Assembly: GCA_021794655.1 (NCBI GenBank)
Contig: JAJYQJ010000095.1
Location: forward strand, 1 to 40,540
Length of the DNA: 40,540 nucleotides
Reading direction: 5' to 3'
Source of the DNA: Actinomycetes bacterium
GTDB taxonomy: Bacteria > Actinomycetota > Acidimicrobiia > Acidimicrobiales > RAAP-2
Shown: one piece after another, positions 17,368 through 27,356 of the stretch
Layout: every line of letters begins with the position of its first letter
Numbering within the stretch: position 1 is the stretch's first letter
Notes under the pieces: model-generated
Told to the model about the DNA's origin: nothing
What the model saw: only the letters and a program-made list of their open reading frames with translations
The model's database searches: none
Program-made: the position numbers and the translations under genes

Positions 17368-19313
17368 CGGCTCGGCCTTGAGATGAGGTCGACTGGGACC
17401 CGTTGACCGCTGGAGAGATCCTGGCCGGTGCCCTGACTCCCTCCCGCTGGAGGTAGCGCGGAGGCTACGACGTGTTCGAGTCCGTACCCGGTACACGCTC
17501 CACAGTCGTAGCACGGGGTCCATCTGCAGTCTTCCAAGCTCGTTTCTGCGAGCGCGTCTTGCCACTGCGACCAGAGAAAGTCCCGATGGAGGCCTGCAGA
17601 GATGTGATCCCAAGGTAGTGCTTCATTTTCGTCTCGATCCCTATATGCAACTTCTTCAAAGCTCAAAGACTCACGTGCGAGGGCGTCTTGCCACTTTGAG
17701 AGATCGAACCTCTCGGACCATTCTTGAAAGATTCCCCCGGCCCGCCACACCCGCTCGATAACTGCGCCGATCCTGCGGTCGCCTCTACTGACCAACCCTT
17801 CTACGACTGTCGCTTCTGGATCGTGCCAGCGGATGTTGAACCCCTTGACCCCGCTACCGGCGTTTCGAAGCAGCGTCACCTTGCGCTGCAGCTCTTCTAC
17901 CGAGTCCTGGCCAAACCACTGAAAAGGCGTCTGCGCTTTCGGTACGAATCCCCCGACCGACGCGACGACGGTGACGGAGCGTTGGTAGCGACGTCCGATC
18001 TCGACGCATCGCTTACCGAGTTCTGCGATCCCGAGGACGTCCTCATCGCGTTCGGTGGGCAAGCCGATCAAGAAGTATAACTTTACCCTCCGCCAACCCT
18101 GGCTGAAAGCCGCGTCGACTGCCTTGTAGAGGTCCTCTTCGGTTATGAGTTTGTTGATAACCTTTCGCATCCTCCAGGTGCCGCCCTCGGGTGCGAACGT
18201 CAAACCGGTGCGTTTCACCCTTTGGATTTGGGCGGCGGTTTCGACGGTGAATGCGTCGACTCGGAGGCTCGGCAAGCTAACCGATACCTGCCCGTCGTTG
18301 CGAGGGTCTTCGACGACGTCGCGAACGAGATCCTGGATTCCGGAGAAGTCGGCGGTGGAAAGCGAGGTGAGCGCGACCTCGTCGTAGCCGCTGCGATCGA
18401 GCCCTAATCGTGTCATCTCACCTACTTGGTCGAATGGCCGCTCCCTAACGGGACGGGTGACCATTCCGGCCTGGCAAAACCGGCATCCTCGCGTACAGCC
18501 TCTGAATACCTCGACGTTCAAACGATCGTGTACGACCTCGGTGAGCGGGATCAGTTGGTTGCGAGGGTACGGCCAGAGGGCGAGGTCCGATATCGTTCTC
18601 TTCTCCACCGTTTCAGGCGCGTTCGGGTCGAGCGGTTCGATCCTAACCAACCGACTGGAGTCGTAGACGGGTCTATATAGGCTCGGGACGTATACGCCGT
18701 CTAGGCTCGCGAGCGTTGCGAGTAGGTCGTGACGATCGCCACCCTCTTCCGACTCCGTTTTCGATCTTGCGAGGACCTCGGTTAACTCAGCGACTACTTC
18801 TTCACCGTCTCCGAGGACGAACGCGTCGACGAACTCTGCGAGCGGTTCGGGATTGAACGCGCAGTGTCCGCCGGCCAGTACTAGTGGGTCTTCAAGAGTT
18901 CTCTCAAGAGTGTGGAGGGGAACCCCTGCGAGGTCGATCAAGTTCAACACGTTTGTATAGACGAGCTCGGCGGACAAGTTGAACGCGAGGACATCAAAGG
19001 ATCTCGCTGGAAGATGGTTTTCTAACGAGAAGAGTGGAACTCCTGCGTCACGCATCGCTGCTTCCATATCCACCCACGGCGCATAGGCGCGCTCCGCGAG
19101 AGCGTCGTGACGCTCGTTTAGTATCTCGTAGAGGATTTGAAGACCCTGGTTGGGAAGACCGATCTCGTAGGTGTCAGGGTAGATGAGTAGCCACGCGACG
19201 TTTCCGGGAAGATGTGTTGGCGCGACGGCGCCGAGCTCACCTCCGATGTAACGGGCAGGTTTTTGAACCGTCGCCAACAACTTCTCGACATCTGGCCACA
19301 AGGTCTCATACAT
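17364..19313 (-). CDS. TIGR03960-family B12-binding-like radical SAM protein
   Basis: The 649-residue protein has an N-terminal B12-binding-like domain (WLLIYPDTYEIGLPNQGLQ, FNLSAELVYTNVLNLIDLAG, GGHCAFNPEP) and then a radical-SAM barrel with the 4Fe-4S motif CTRGCRFC (C273, C277, C280). The C-terminal part carries WTPCYDCGACTGYG, a further cysteine cluster that may bind another metal site. It is coupled to the DUF2344 gene by a 4-bp overlap, which is typical of this pair. Substrate unknown; by its neighbours (rne downstream) an RNA substrate has been suggested. The ATG start at 19313 follows a GGAAAT stretch about 12 bases upstream. Confidence 0.9.
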   Translation of the reverse strand: MYETLWPDVEKLLATVQKPARYIGGELGAVAPTHLPGNVAWLLIYPDTYEIGLPNQGLQILYEILNERHDALAERAYAPWVDMEAAMRDAGVPLFSLENHLPARSFDVLAFNLSAELVYTNVLNLIDLAGVPLHTLERTLEDPLVLAGGHCAFNPEPLAEFVDAFVLGDGEEVVAELTEVLARSKTESEEGGDRHDLLATLASLDGVYVPSLYRPVYDSSRLVRIEPLDPNAPETVEKRTISDLALWPYPRNQLIPLTEVVHDRLNVEVFRGCTRGCRFCQAGMVTRPVRERPFDQVGEMTRLGLDRSGYDEVALTSLSTADFSGIQDLVRDVVEDPRNDGQVSVSLPSLRVDAFTVETAAQIQRVKRTGLTFAPEGGTWRMRKVINKLITEEDLYKAVDAAFSQGWRRVKLYFLIGLPTERDEDVLGIAELGKRCVEIGRRYQRSVTVVASVGGFVPKAQTPFQWFGQDSVEELQRKVTLLRNAGSGVKGFNIRWHDPEATVVEGLVSRGDRRIGAVIERVWRAGGIFQEWSERFDLSKWQDALARESLSFEEVAYRDRDENEALPWDHISAGLHRDFLWSQWQDALAETSLEDCRWTPCYDCGACTGYGLEHVVASALPPAGGSQGTGQDLSSGQRVPVDLISRPSR

Positions 19314-19382
19314 AATTTGGACTCTATTTCCTTGGCGACGAGACGCCGGGAGTGATCTTGCACCTCATCTTCGTCGGACGAA

Positions 19383-21605
19383 CTAGCCGGCGGCGTTACC
19401 GGCGTTGGCGGCTGTAGTCGTCGTCGTACTGCCTCCAGTCGCACCCGAACTGCTCTTCGCTCGGGTCGTCGTCGTAGTTGTCGTAGTTGTCGTAGTCGGT
19501 GTGCCCGCTGGTGGATTCGTCGGCGGTGGGGTGGTCGATGGCGGGTTGGAAGGTGTTGGAATACGGACACCTTGTGGGATCGGGTTGGTCACGAGGTAGT
19601 TGAATATACTCATTACCGCCGGAGCCGCTGCCGCGTCGCCGTATCCACCTTGCCCGACGACGGCTAAGACTACGTACTCGGGGTTCGGTATCGGTCCAAA
19701 TGCGACAAACCAAGCGTCGGGCTGTAATAACGCTCCAGAGGTGGTATCGGCGGTTCCGGTCTTCCCCGCAATCTTGAACTGACTGAGTTTGAAGCGAGCG
19801 TCCTGGTGGAAGGTGCCGTACGCGGTCCCTCTCGGGTTCGCGACGGTGCCTTCGAATCCTTGGAGCATTGCCTGGTAGTCGATAGGCGCCAAGTTGACGT
19901 GACCGAGAACCTTGGGAGCGAAGCGCTTTAGCACCTTGCCACCTGGAGTGACGACTGCCGCTGCGACCTGGGGCTGGTAGCGTGTCCCACCGTTCGCGAA
20001 TGTCGCATATGCGTCGGCCATCTCTATTGGCGTGACGACGGTCTCGCCCTGGCCGAAGGCCATCTCCATGTTGTCACCGACATACCAACCACTATTTGGG
20101 AAAGCGGTTGGGTTCATCTTGTGGAGGAGCTGGCGCAACGCAGGGCTGTCGATCCTTCCTGCTATCTCGCCGGGCAAGTCTATCCCTGTCAACTTGCCAA
20201 GGCCGTACTTTTCGGCGGTATTTTGGATCGGTTGGATCCCTTGGGTCGAACGCTGTATCCAGAACTGGAATCCGAGATTGTAAAAGTAGTCGTCGTCGGA
20301 CTCTGCGAGCGCAAGAGGCATCTGGATCATCCCGGCGTCACTGGGTGAGGCGTCGTGGAACGTACACATCCCGGTGCAGTTGGGCACGGTGAAAGTTCCT
20401 GGATCGTTGTAGTACTGGTAGGGGCCGATGATGTTGCGCTGGAGTGCAGCTGTAGCGGTGGCGAGTTTGAAGCTTGAACCCGGGGTGTAGAGCCCGTCGA
20501 TCGCGTAGTTGTTCTCTGCGCCCTTCGCTTGGATGGCCGCGTAGTTGGCGACCGATATCCCACCGATCCACTGGTTCAAGTTATAGGTGGGCGAAGACGC
20601 CATCGCGAGGATTGCTCCGGTGTTCACGTTCATCACGATCGCGGCGCCGGTATTAGCTGCTGGATACTTGCCGTTCAACGGGTCGACGGTCTTGCGGTCA
20701 ACCGCCATGACGTTTGCGAGCGCGCTCTGGGTCACCTTTTGGAGTCCGGTGTCGAGATGGAGAACGACGGTGTTTCCTGGAATCGGAGGGGTCTTTTTCA
20801 ACGTGCCGACCACCTGGCCTTGTGCGTTAACTTCGACCTCTTGGGTCCCATGCACCCCGCGCAGGTAGTTCTGGTACTGCGCCTCGATCCCGGTCTTTCC
20901 GATCTGGCTCGCTACGGTGTATCCCTGATTCCGATGGGCGGCGAGTTCGGATCCGTTGATCGGCCCGACGTAGCCGAGGACGTGGGTCGCTGTGGTGCCC
21001 CCCTGGGGATAGTAACGCTGGGTGACAGACTCGACGGAGACGCCGGGGTACAAAGACTGGTGCGCTTGGAGGAACTGGACAGTTGCCTGCGGTGCGTTGG
21101 TGAGGACGGGCACCGGTTGAAACGGGCTGTACCTGGGGTTCTTGATAGCTGCTTCGACCTGTGCGGGCGTCTCGCCGATGAGGGCTGCGACTTGGCCTAT
21201 GACCGAGGGGTGTTGAATGGCCTGCACTCTAGACACGACGATCTGTTGGGTTACCTTGTTCCCGACGAGCACCGTGCCGAATCTGTCGACGATCTGGCCT
21301 CTTGGGGCGGGCAGAGACACGGTGCGCACACCGTTCGCGACGACGGCCGCCGCGTAGCTGCGGGTGTGGAGCACTTGGAGCGTCCAAAGCCTAAGCACCA
21401 TTACTCCAAAGAGCAACGCAACTATCATTCCCATAACCTGGAGACGGAGGAGGGGGCGCGAGGGTTGCTCTTCGGGAGGTGCGACGAGAGCGGCTACGTT
21501 CACACTCTTGCGGCGCCTAAAACGCGGCTGGTGAACTTTGCCGCGCTTCCCGAGACCCGCCTTCTTGCCGAGCGCTCGTTGAGAGCTGGATCCAGACGTC
21601 ACCAT
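19383..21605 (-). CDS. mrdA: Penicillin-binding protein 2 (elongasome transpeptidase)
   Basis: This 740-residue class B PBP has a basic cytoplasmic N-terminus, one transmembrane helix (about 53-75), a non-catalytic dimerisation domain starting at PRGQIVDRFG, and a transpeptidase domain with SSFK (S377 acylated by substrate or beta-lactams, K380), SDD (436-438, the SxD form usual in PBP2) and KTGT (615-618). It cross-links peptidoglycan during cell elongation together with MreBCD. The C-terminus is a low-complexity Pro/Thr tail with an eleven-Thr run and a second Thr cluster, likely an extracytoplasmic disordered or O-glycosylated tail. The ATG overlaps the mreD stop by 7 bp. rodA, its usual partner, is not adjacent. 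Confidence 0.93.
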   Translation of the reverse strand: MVTSGSSSQRALGKKAGLGKRGKVHQPRFRRRKSVNVAALVAPPEEQPSRPLLRLQVMGMIVALLFGVMVLRLWTLQVLHTRSYAAAVVANGVRTVSLPAPRGQIVDRFGTVLVGNKVTQQIVVSRVQAIQHPSVIGQVAALIGETPAQVEAAIKNPRYSPFQPVPVLTNAPQATVQFLQAHQSLYPGVSVESVTQRYYPQGGTTATHVLGYVGPINGSELAAHRNQGYTVASQIGKTGIEAQYQNYLRGVHGTQEVEVNAQGQVVGTLKKTPPIPGNTVVLHLDTGLQKVTQSALANVMAVDRKTVDPLNGKYPAANTGAAIVMNVNTGAILAMASSPTYNLNQWIGGISVANYAAIQAKGAENNYAIDGLYTPGSSFKLATATAALQRNIIGPYQYYNDPGTFTVPNCTGMCTFHDASPSDAGMIQMPLALAESDDDYFYNLGFQFWIQRSTQGIQPIQNTAEKYGLGKLTGIDLPGEIAGRIDSPALRQLLHKMNPTAFPNSGWYVGDNMEMAFGQGETVVTPIEMADAYATFANGGTRYQPQVAAAVVTPGGKVLKRFAPKVLGHVNLAPIDYQAMLQGFEGTVANPRGTAYGTFHQDARFKLSQFKIAGKTGTADTTSGALLQPDAWFVAFGPIPNPEYVVLAVVGQGGYGDAAAAPAVMSIFNYLVTNPIPQGVRIPTPSNPPSTTPPPTNPPAGTPTTTTTTTTTTTRAKSSSGATGGSTTTTTAANAGNAAG

Positions 21606-22144
21606 CTATTCCCACCGGTACTCAGCGCAGGTCGACGCAGTTCGGGAGATGGAAGCGCCCACGTCATCAGTCGGACCGCTACTGGCGCGAAGAGTGCGTT
21701 TACTACCGCTACGACGACAACTATAGGAACGAGGCTGACGTCGATAAACTGCTCTTGACCCAGAACTGCTCCGATCACAGCGTAGAGCATGACGGCCCCG
21801 GCGCTACCGGCGGCGGCTATCGGCATCGAGACCCACCATGGAGAACCTTCCGTTCTTGCCATGATAAATCCGGTAGAAAAACCCAGGATCGACCCGATCA
21901 AGGCCGACAGTCCAAACGGTGTCGGCAACAACAGGTCTGCGGCAAGTCCCGCGCCGAATCCAATGAAGGCTCCACGCGCTGGGCCGGCGACGAGACCCGA
22001 AGCTACCGGCAGCAACCAGATTAGTTCTGGGTGGGCGCCCCAGAAATGCAGGTCAAGACCTAAAGTTGATTGAATCACCAAGACCAGGATCACCACCAGC
22101 GTAGAGCGAACCAACGACCCGAACGTCACGGGGTCGGCTCCCAT
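21599..22144 (-). CDS. mreD: Rod shape-determining protein MreD
   Basis: This 181-residue, very hydrophobic protein has about five predicted transmembrane helices. Typical MreD features are the opening VILVLVIQSTLGLDLHFWGA, ELIWLLPVASGLVAGPARGA and GLAADLLLPTPFGLSAL. It is an integral membrane part of the elongasome. Its start lies inside mreC (overlap of 19 bp) and its end overlaps mrdA, so all are translationally coupled. Confidence 0.92.
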   Translation of the reverse strand: MGADPVTFGSLVRSTLVVILVLVIQSTLGLDLHFWGAHPELIWLLPVASGLVAGPARGAFIGFGAGLAADLLLPTPFGLSALIGSILGFSTGFIMARTEGSPWWVSMPIAAAGSAGAVMLYAVIGAVLGQEQFIDVSLVPIVVVVAVVNALFAPVAVRLMTWALPSPELRRPALSTGGNRW

Positions 22145-22956
22145 TGCACCACGTCTACGTATGCGAGGGTATTCAAGTTGGCCATCGGTTCTAAGGATAT
22201 GCTCATCTGGCTCGAACCTTGAGGGCTACGAAACCTGGTCACGAAGCCTACCGGAATTCCGGGGGGATACTCTGCGCCGGCCAACGAGTTCGTGAACATC
22301 ACCTCGCCACGCCTCATCGGGGTTCTTGGCGCGACGAAGTCGGCGGTGAGCGGGTTGCTCGACCCCTGTCCGTTTACCATAGCGATGTACTGCTTGCCAA
22401 AAGTCACCCCAATCTTTGACTGCCCGTCGGTCAGCAGTTGCACTACTGCGGAGTTGTGGTTGGCCTGCGTGACACGTCCTAGAAGCCCGCCGCTTGCGAC
22501 GACCGGCATGCCGTAGGCGACTCCCTCGTTGCGGCCTTTATCAATCACTATGCTGGCGCTGAAATTGGACATGTCGATTGCGGTCGTCTGTGCGGTCACG
22601 GTTGTCAAGCTACCCAAGAATGGAAGGTGTTGGAGCGCGGTTATCTCCCGAAGCTGTCGAGCTTGAAAGGCGGCTTCGGAGCTTTGCAGCTTCATCGCCC
22701 CGATCGTCGCTTGAAGTTTCTGGTTCTCCTTTTGAAGCGCACCGTAGTCGAGCGCGCCGGCTATGAAGTCACCGATCGGGCGAAAGACGTCGTTGGCGCC
22801 CGAACGTAACGGAGTGAAGAGCCCGGACGCGACGGACCTCAAGCCCGCCGTCACGTAGTGCGTATGAGAACTCTCGTCGATCGAAATTATCGTGAGTGAC
22901 AAGAGCACGAGAACGACGAGGGTCAGCGTACGGCGAGACCGCCTCGGCTTCGCCAA
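22126..22956 (-). CDS. mreC: Rod shape-determining protein MreC
   Basis: The 276-residue protein has a short basic N-terminus, a transmembrane helix (LVVLVLLSLTIISI), a coiled-coil (about 75-105: ALQKENQKLQATIGAMKLQS) and the MreC beta-barrel core with VASGGLLGRVTQANHNSAVVQ and SKIGVTFGKQ. It links the MreB filament to the PBPs in the periplasm-like space. The start appears to be TTG at 22956, since no ATG or GTG gives a complete transmembrane helix; this is 22 bp after the mreB stop. Confidence 0.93.
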   Translation of the reverse strand: MAKPRRSRRTLTLVVLVLLSLTIISIDESSHTHYVTAGLRSVASGLFTPLRSGANDVFRPIGDFIAGALDYGALQKENQKLQATIGAMKLQSSEAAFQARQLREITALQHLPFLGSLTTVTAQTTAIDMSNFSASIVIDKGRNEGVAYGMPVVASGGLLGRVTQANHNSAVVQLLTDGQSKIGVTFGKQYIAMVNGQGSSNPLTADFVAPRTPMRRGEVMFTNSLAGAEYPPGIPVGFVTRFRSPQGSSQMSISLEPMANLNTLAYVDVVQWEPTP

Positions 22957-22978
22957 CGAAAAACGCCCGGCCCCGTGG

Positions 22979-24013
22979 TCAGCGCGTCGAAGAGGTAATT
23001 AGAACCCGCTTCAGCGCGTCGAACTCTTCTAGGCACTGACCACTTCCGACCGCGACGCAGTTGAGCGGGTCTCTAGCGACGACGATCGGCATGCCGGTTT
23101 CGTGTGTCAGCCGAGCGTCGAGGCCGTGGAGGAGAGCACCGCCACCTGTGAGCACGATTCCTTGCTCCATGATGTCGGCGGCGAGTTCGGGCGGGGTGCG
23201 ATCCAGGGTCACCTTCACCGCGTCGACTATCGCAGAGACCGGCTCGTCTATAGCGTGACGAATCTCCTCGGTTGAGACGACGACCGTCTTTGGAAGACCG
23301 GTCACGAGGTCTCTACCTCGTATCTCCGCGTGCAACTCCTCTTCGAGAGCGTACGCGGAACCGAGGGCGATCTTTATCTCCTCAGCGGTCCTCTCACCGA
23401 GCGCGAGACTGAACTCCTTCTTTACGAAAGAGACGATCGCTTCGTCGAGTTCGTCACCGCCGATGCGAACTGACTGGCTAGTTACGATTCCGCCGAGAGA
23501 TATCACCGCGACCTCCGTGGTGCCACCACCGATGTCGACGACCATGTTCCCGGTTGGCTCGTGAACGGGAAGCCCGGCTCCGATTGCGGCGGCCATGGGC
23601 TCTTCTATGATGTAGGCCTTCCTCGCTCCCGCGTACTCCGCGGCTTCCATCACGGCTCGCTGTTCAACTCCCGTTATGCCAGAGGGAACACAGATGACCA
23701 TGCGAGGCTTTGCGAATCGGCGCTGGTGGACACGGTGGATGAAGTACCTGAGCATCTTCTCGCAGATCTCAAAGTCGGCGATCACGCCGTCTTTTAATGG
23801 CCGGATCGCCTGGATGTTGCTCGGCGTTCGTCCGATCATCCGCTTGGCTTCAGCTCCGACGGCAAGAGGGCGGCCATCTTTGACGTCGACGGCGACGACC
23901 GAGGGCTCGTTCAAGACGATGCCACGGCCGCGCACGTACACGAGGGTGTTCGCAGTCCCTAAGTCGACTGCCATGTCACGACCCAACAGGTTAAAACGGT
24001 TATTATCAGCCAT
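22979..24013 (-). CDS. mreB: Rod shape-determining protein MreB
   Basis: The 344-residue bacterial actin begins [20 protein letters not shown] with the phosphate-1 loop [11 protein letters not shown], and has phosphate-2 [16 protein letters not shown] and the adenosine motif [13 protein letters not shown]. The ATG at 24013 is preferred over the upstream in-frame start (24079), since it gives the family's normal N-terminus with GAGGAA upstream. It polymerises under the membrane and positions the elongation machinery. It heads the mreBCD-mrdA run, after a 119-bp gap behind ndk that probably holds a promoter. Confidence 0.96.
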   Translation of the reverse strand: MADNNRFNLLGRDMAVDLGTANTLVYVRGRGIVLNEPSVVAVDVKDGRPLAVGAEAKRMIGRTPSNIQAIRPLKDGVIADFEICEKMLRYFIHRVHQRRFAKPRMVICVPSGITGVEQRAVMEAAEYAGARKAYIIEEPMAAAIGAGLPVHEPTGNMVVDIGGGTTEVAVISLGGIVTSQSVRIGGDELDEAIVSFVKKEFSLALGERTAEEIKIALGSAYALEEELHAEIRGRDLVTGLPKTVVVSTEEIRHAIDEPVSAIVDAVKVTLDRTPPELAADIMEQGIVLTGGGALLHGLDARLTHETGMPIVVARDPLNCVAVGSGQCLEEFDALKRVLITSSTR

Positions 24014-24132
24014 GGAGGTCAGTTCCTCTCGGTAAATCTGGGTATGCGCGTGACCGCGCGCACTACTGGTAGCGGCCACTAGGCTAGGGGAACGGTCGAT
24101 CTAGCACAAGGCGAGAACCACAATTCCTTCCA

Positions 24133-24543
24133 TCAGCCCAGTTCAGGAAAGAAAATAGCTATCTCTCTTGCAGCCGAATCGGGCGAGTCGGAGCCGTGGA
24201 CGAGGTTCTCTGTCATCTCGACGCCGAGGTCGCCGCGGATCGTTCCGGGCGCCGCGTCGGCGGGGTTGGTCGTGCCCATGAGGGTCCTCACCACCTTGTA
24301 GGTATCCTTTGGTCCCTCGAGGACCATAGCGAGAGCAGGGGAACGGGTGATGAACTCCACGAGGTCGGAGTAGAACGGCTTGTCCCGATGCTCGAAGTAG
24401 TGCCGCTCTGCGACCTCTCTTGAGACGTTTCGCAACTCTGCGGCAACTATTCGTAGGCCCTTTGCTTCAAAGCGCCCGATTATCTCTCCCACCAGACCGC
24501 GCTCGACTCCGTCTGGCTTCACAATTACGAGTGTTCGATCCAC
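24133..24543 (-). CDS. ndk: Nucleoside diphosphate kinase
   Basis: The 136-residue protein shows the whole NDK pattern: TLVIVKPDGVERGLVGEII, the substrate region HYFEHRDKPFYSDL, MGTTNPADAAPGTIRGD and the phosphohistidine H116 in NLVHGSDSPDSA. It transfers the gamma-phosphate between nucleoside triphosphates and diphosphates by ping-pong through that histidine. It lies between folC (84 bp upstream) and mreB. Confidence 0.97.
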   Translation of the reverse strand: MDRTLVIVKPDGVERGLVGEIIGRFEAKGLRIVAAELRNVSREVAERHYFEHRDKPFYSDLVEFITRSPALAMVLEGPKDTYKVVRTLMGTTNPADAAPGTIRGDLGVEMTENLVHGSDSPDSAAREIAIFFPELG

Positions 24544-24627
24544 AAGTTGGGCACGCTATCAAATTAACGGGGGTGCCGTTGAACGAAGAGCTACGGAGGT
24601 GCGTTGTGCGTGCTCGCCGCCACGCGT

Positions 24628-25986
24628 CTAGCGGGTGATCGCTCCTTCGGTTCCTTCGGTCAAAATCTCGCGAGCTTCGGCGACGAGATAGAGGGACCCG
24701 GTGACGACTACCATCGCGTCGTCTGGGATCCACGATGCTGTCACCTCCCAGGCTTCTCCAAACGACCGCACAACTGTAACCTCGCAACCGAGAGCCTCGC
24801 CGGCTTCCGCGATGAGTTCGGGCTCGAGTGCCCTCGGGGATAACGGAGGGCAAGCTACGATACGGTTAACTCCGACCCGCACGAGAGGAGCGAGCATCGC
24901 GGAGGGGTCACGCCCTCTCAACATTCCAACGATTGCAACCTTTGGCCCGTCGACGTTAAAGCCCTCTTCGATCGATGCTGCAAGAGCCTCACTCCCCGCG
25001 ACGTTATGGGCTCCGTCCACAACGTAGAGCGGATCGTGACCGACGACCTCCAATCTTCCGGGCACCTTAACCGCGCTGAACGCGCTCTGAACGATCTCTG
25101 GGCCAAGAGGTGCGGCGTGGAAGGCTTCGACGGCGGCGAGCGCACAAGCGGCGTTAGCGGCCTGGTGGATGCCGTTCAAGGGAACGAAGAGATCAGGGTA
25201 GCTCGCACGAGGAGTCGTGATGTCGACCAACCTTCCACCGACGCCGAGACGGTTCTCGCGACAGAAAAAGTCCCTCCCGTATACCCAGACGTCTTCAGCG
25301 CCCAACTCGGAGGAGACGTCTTCGATCAGAGCTACGAGATCAGGGCGAGTTTCGCCGACGATTACGCGGCTACCTGGTTTCACGATGCCGGACTTATCCC
25401 GTGCGATGCCCTCCAAAGTTGGTCCCAAGATCTCCGTGTGGTCATAGCTGATGTTCGTGATAACGGCGACGTCAGCGTCGACGACGTTCGTGCAGTCCCA
25501 AGTACCTCCTACGCCGACCTCGACGACCATTGCGTCGACCGCCTCGTCTGAAAACCAGCGGAGAGCGGCGGCTGTCAACAACTCAAAACGAGTAGGCCGC
25601 TCGCTCAATAGAGTTTCCAACAGCGCGAGTGAGGAGAGGATCGACACGAATGACTCGTCGTCGATTCGGGTGGAGTCGATCGACAGTCGTTCACTTACCG
25701 AATTCAGGTTCGGACTTGTGTAGGTACCGGCGACGACCCCGGTCGCGGACAGAAGGTTAGTGGCCATTGCGGCGGTCGAACCTTTTCCGTTGGTCCCGGT
25801 GAGGTGGATCGAGGGTGCACAAAGCTGAGGGTCGCCCATTACAGAGACGAGTTCGCGCATCCGCTCCAGCGTCGGAAGCGATCTGCGGTTGGGAACGACC
25901 GACTCGAAGTCGATATGCGAGTCGAGCCAGGTGAGTGCCTCGTTGAGCGACGAGAAGGGTTGCAGCAGATCTTCTCGCAAGCTCAA
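24628..25986 (-). CDS. folC: Folylpolyglutamate / dihydrofolate synthase
   Basis: The 452-residue Mur-ligase-type enzyme has the ATP loop [10 protein letters not shown] (61-70), [15 protein letters not shown], the [20 protein letters not shown] stretch and [11 protein letters not shown] of the C-terminal domain. It adds glutamate to folates (and may add glutamate to dihydropteroate). The TTG start ([11 protein letters not shown]) overlaps the clpX stop by 4 bp (TTGA). An ATG-initiated form within the first 40 residues would cut into the conserved N-terminal helix. Confidence 0.93.
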   Translation of the reverse strand: MSLREDLLQPFSSLNEALTWLDSHIDFESVVPNRRSLPTLERMRELVSVMGDPQLCAPSIHLTGTNGKGSTAAMATNLLSATGVVAGTYTSPNLNSVSERLSIDSTRIDDESFVSILSSLALLETLLSERPTRFELLTAAALRWFSDEAVDAMVVEVGVGGTWDCTNVVDADVAVITNISYDHTEILGPTLEGIARDKSGIVKPGSRVIVGETRPDLVALIEDVSSELGAEDVWVYGRDFFCRENRLGVGGRLVDITTPRASYPDLFVPLNGIHQAANAACALAAVEAFHAAPLGPEIVQSAFSAVKVPGRLEVVGHDPLYVVDGAHNVAGSEALAASIEEGFNVDGPKVAIVGMLRGRDPSAMLAPLVRVGVNRIVACPPLSPRALEPELIAEAGEALGCEVTVVRSFGEAWEVTASWIPDDAMVVVTGSLYLVAEAREILTEGTEGAITR

Positions 25987-27257
25987 GAAGCGGCTCTTCT
26001 ACTCCGAGTCGACTTTGCGGGCGGCCTGTTGAGGGGCACGAGGGTCGGGTTGACTTTGTCCAAGACGACCGCTTTGTCGATGACGCACTTGCCGATGTCG
26101 CTTCTGCTCGGCAGGTCGTACATGACGTCGAGAAGCACCTCTTCAAGGATTGCCCGCAACCCGCGCGCCCCGGTCCCTCTCAATAGGGCTTGGTCCGCGA
26201 TGGCGTCGAGTGCTTCTTCGGTTATCTCGAGCTTGACCCCGTCGAGTTCGAAGACCCGCTCGTACTGACGAACCAGTGAGTTCTTGGGCTCTACGAGGAT
26301 TCGAATCAGCGCATCTTTGAACAGCTGGCTCACTGCTCCGACTACTGGAAGACGGCCTATGAACTCGGGGATTAGCCCGAACTTGATCAAGTCTTCAGGC
26401 AGAACCTCGCGCAGAAGATCTGCGTCGTCACGACCGACCCGGTCGACCTCTGCCCGGAACCCGATCCCCTTCCTGCCGATCCTGTTCTCGATGATCTTGT
26501 CGAGACCCGCGAACGCTCCCCCACAGATGAACAAAACGTTGGTCGTGTCGATCTGGATGAACTCCTGATGTGGATGCTTTCGGCCGCCCTGGGGAGGGAC
26601 CGAGGCGGTCGTTCCCTCCAAGATCTTGAGTAGAGCCTGTTGGACTCCCTCTCCAGATACGTCACGAGTGATCGAAGGGTTCTCACTCTTTCGAGCTACC
26701 TTGTCTATCTCGTCGATGTAGATGATGCCTATCTCGGCGCGCTTGACGTCATAGTCTGCCGCCTGGATTAGCTTCAACAAGATATTCTCGACGTCTTCAC
26801 CTACGTAACCGGCCTCAGTAAGAGCAGTCGCGTCTGCGATAGCAAAGGGAACGTTGAGCATGCGGGCGAGCGTCTGGGCGAGCAACGTCTTCCCGCATCC
26901 CGTAGGTCCGAGAAGAAGGATGTTGGACTTGGAAAGCTCCACACCGTCGTCGGGCGGAGGACCGGCCTGAACCCGCTTGTAGTGATTGTAAACGGCGACC
27001 GACAAGATCTTCTTAGCGTACTCCTGGCCTATGACGTAGTCGTTCAGGAAATCGAATATCTCTTTTGGCTTTGGGAGCTCATCGAAACTCACCTCAGGCG
27101 TCTCGGTGAACTCCTCGGCGATGATGTCGTTGCAGAGGTCGATGCACTCGTCGCAGATGTAGACCCCGGGACCCGCGATGAGCTTTTTCACCTGCTTCTG
27201 CGACTTCCCACAGAAGCTACACTTGACCAGGTCGCCACCTTCGCCGAACTTAGCCAT
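25983..27257 (-). CDS. clpX: ATP-dependent Clp protease ATP-binding subunit ClpX
   Basis: The 424-residue protein has an N-terminal zinc-binding domain (C13, C16, C35, C38 in KCSFCGKS and [10 protein letters not shown]) and one AAA+ module with Walker A GPTGCGKT (117-124), Walker [10 protein letters not shown], and the pore and sensor regions [11 protein letters not shown] and [11 protein letters not shown] (sensor 2). It unfolds tagged proteins and feeds them into ClpP. The ATG at 27257 has GAAGGGGGAG just upstream; the longer frame to 27320 has no support. A 99-bp gap separates it from clpP. Confidence 0.97.
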   Translation of the reverse strand: MAKFGEGGDLVKCSFCGKSQKQVKKLIAGPGVYICDECIDLCNDIIAEEFTETPEVSFDELPKPKEIFDFLNDYVIGQEYAKKILSVAVYNHYKRVQAGPPPDDGVELSKSNILLLGPTGCGKTLLAQTLARMLNVPFAIADATALTEAGYVGEDVENILLKLIQAADYDVKRAEIGIIYIDEIDKVARKSENPSITRDVSGEGVQQALLKILEGTTASVPPQGGRKHPHQEFIQIDTTNVLFICGGAFAGLDKIIENRIGRKGIGFRAEVDRVGRDDADLLREVLPEDLIKFGLIPEFIGRLPVVGAVSQLFKDALIRILVEPKNSLVRQYERVFELDGVKLEITEEALDAIADQALLRGTGARGLRAILEEVLLDVMYDLPSRSDIGKCVIDKAVVLDKVNPTLVPLNRPPAKSTRSRRAAS

Positions 27258-27356
27258 CACTCCCCCTTCCCAGTTGCGAACTACCCAGATCGTCCACTCT
27301 TGTTGACTCCCGATATCCAAACGGTGGTGCCATATACGAAACCGTCCCTCTATACC

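Noticed and set aside
20529-21758. A 409-residue plus-strand frame antisense to mrdA
   Set aside because: mrdA has all catalytic motifs; the plus frame has no ribosome-binding site or domain.
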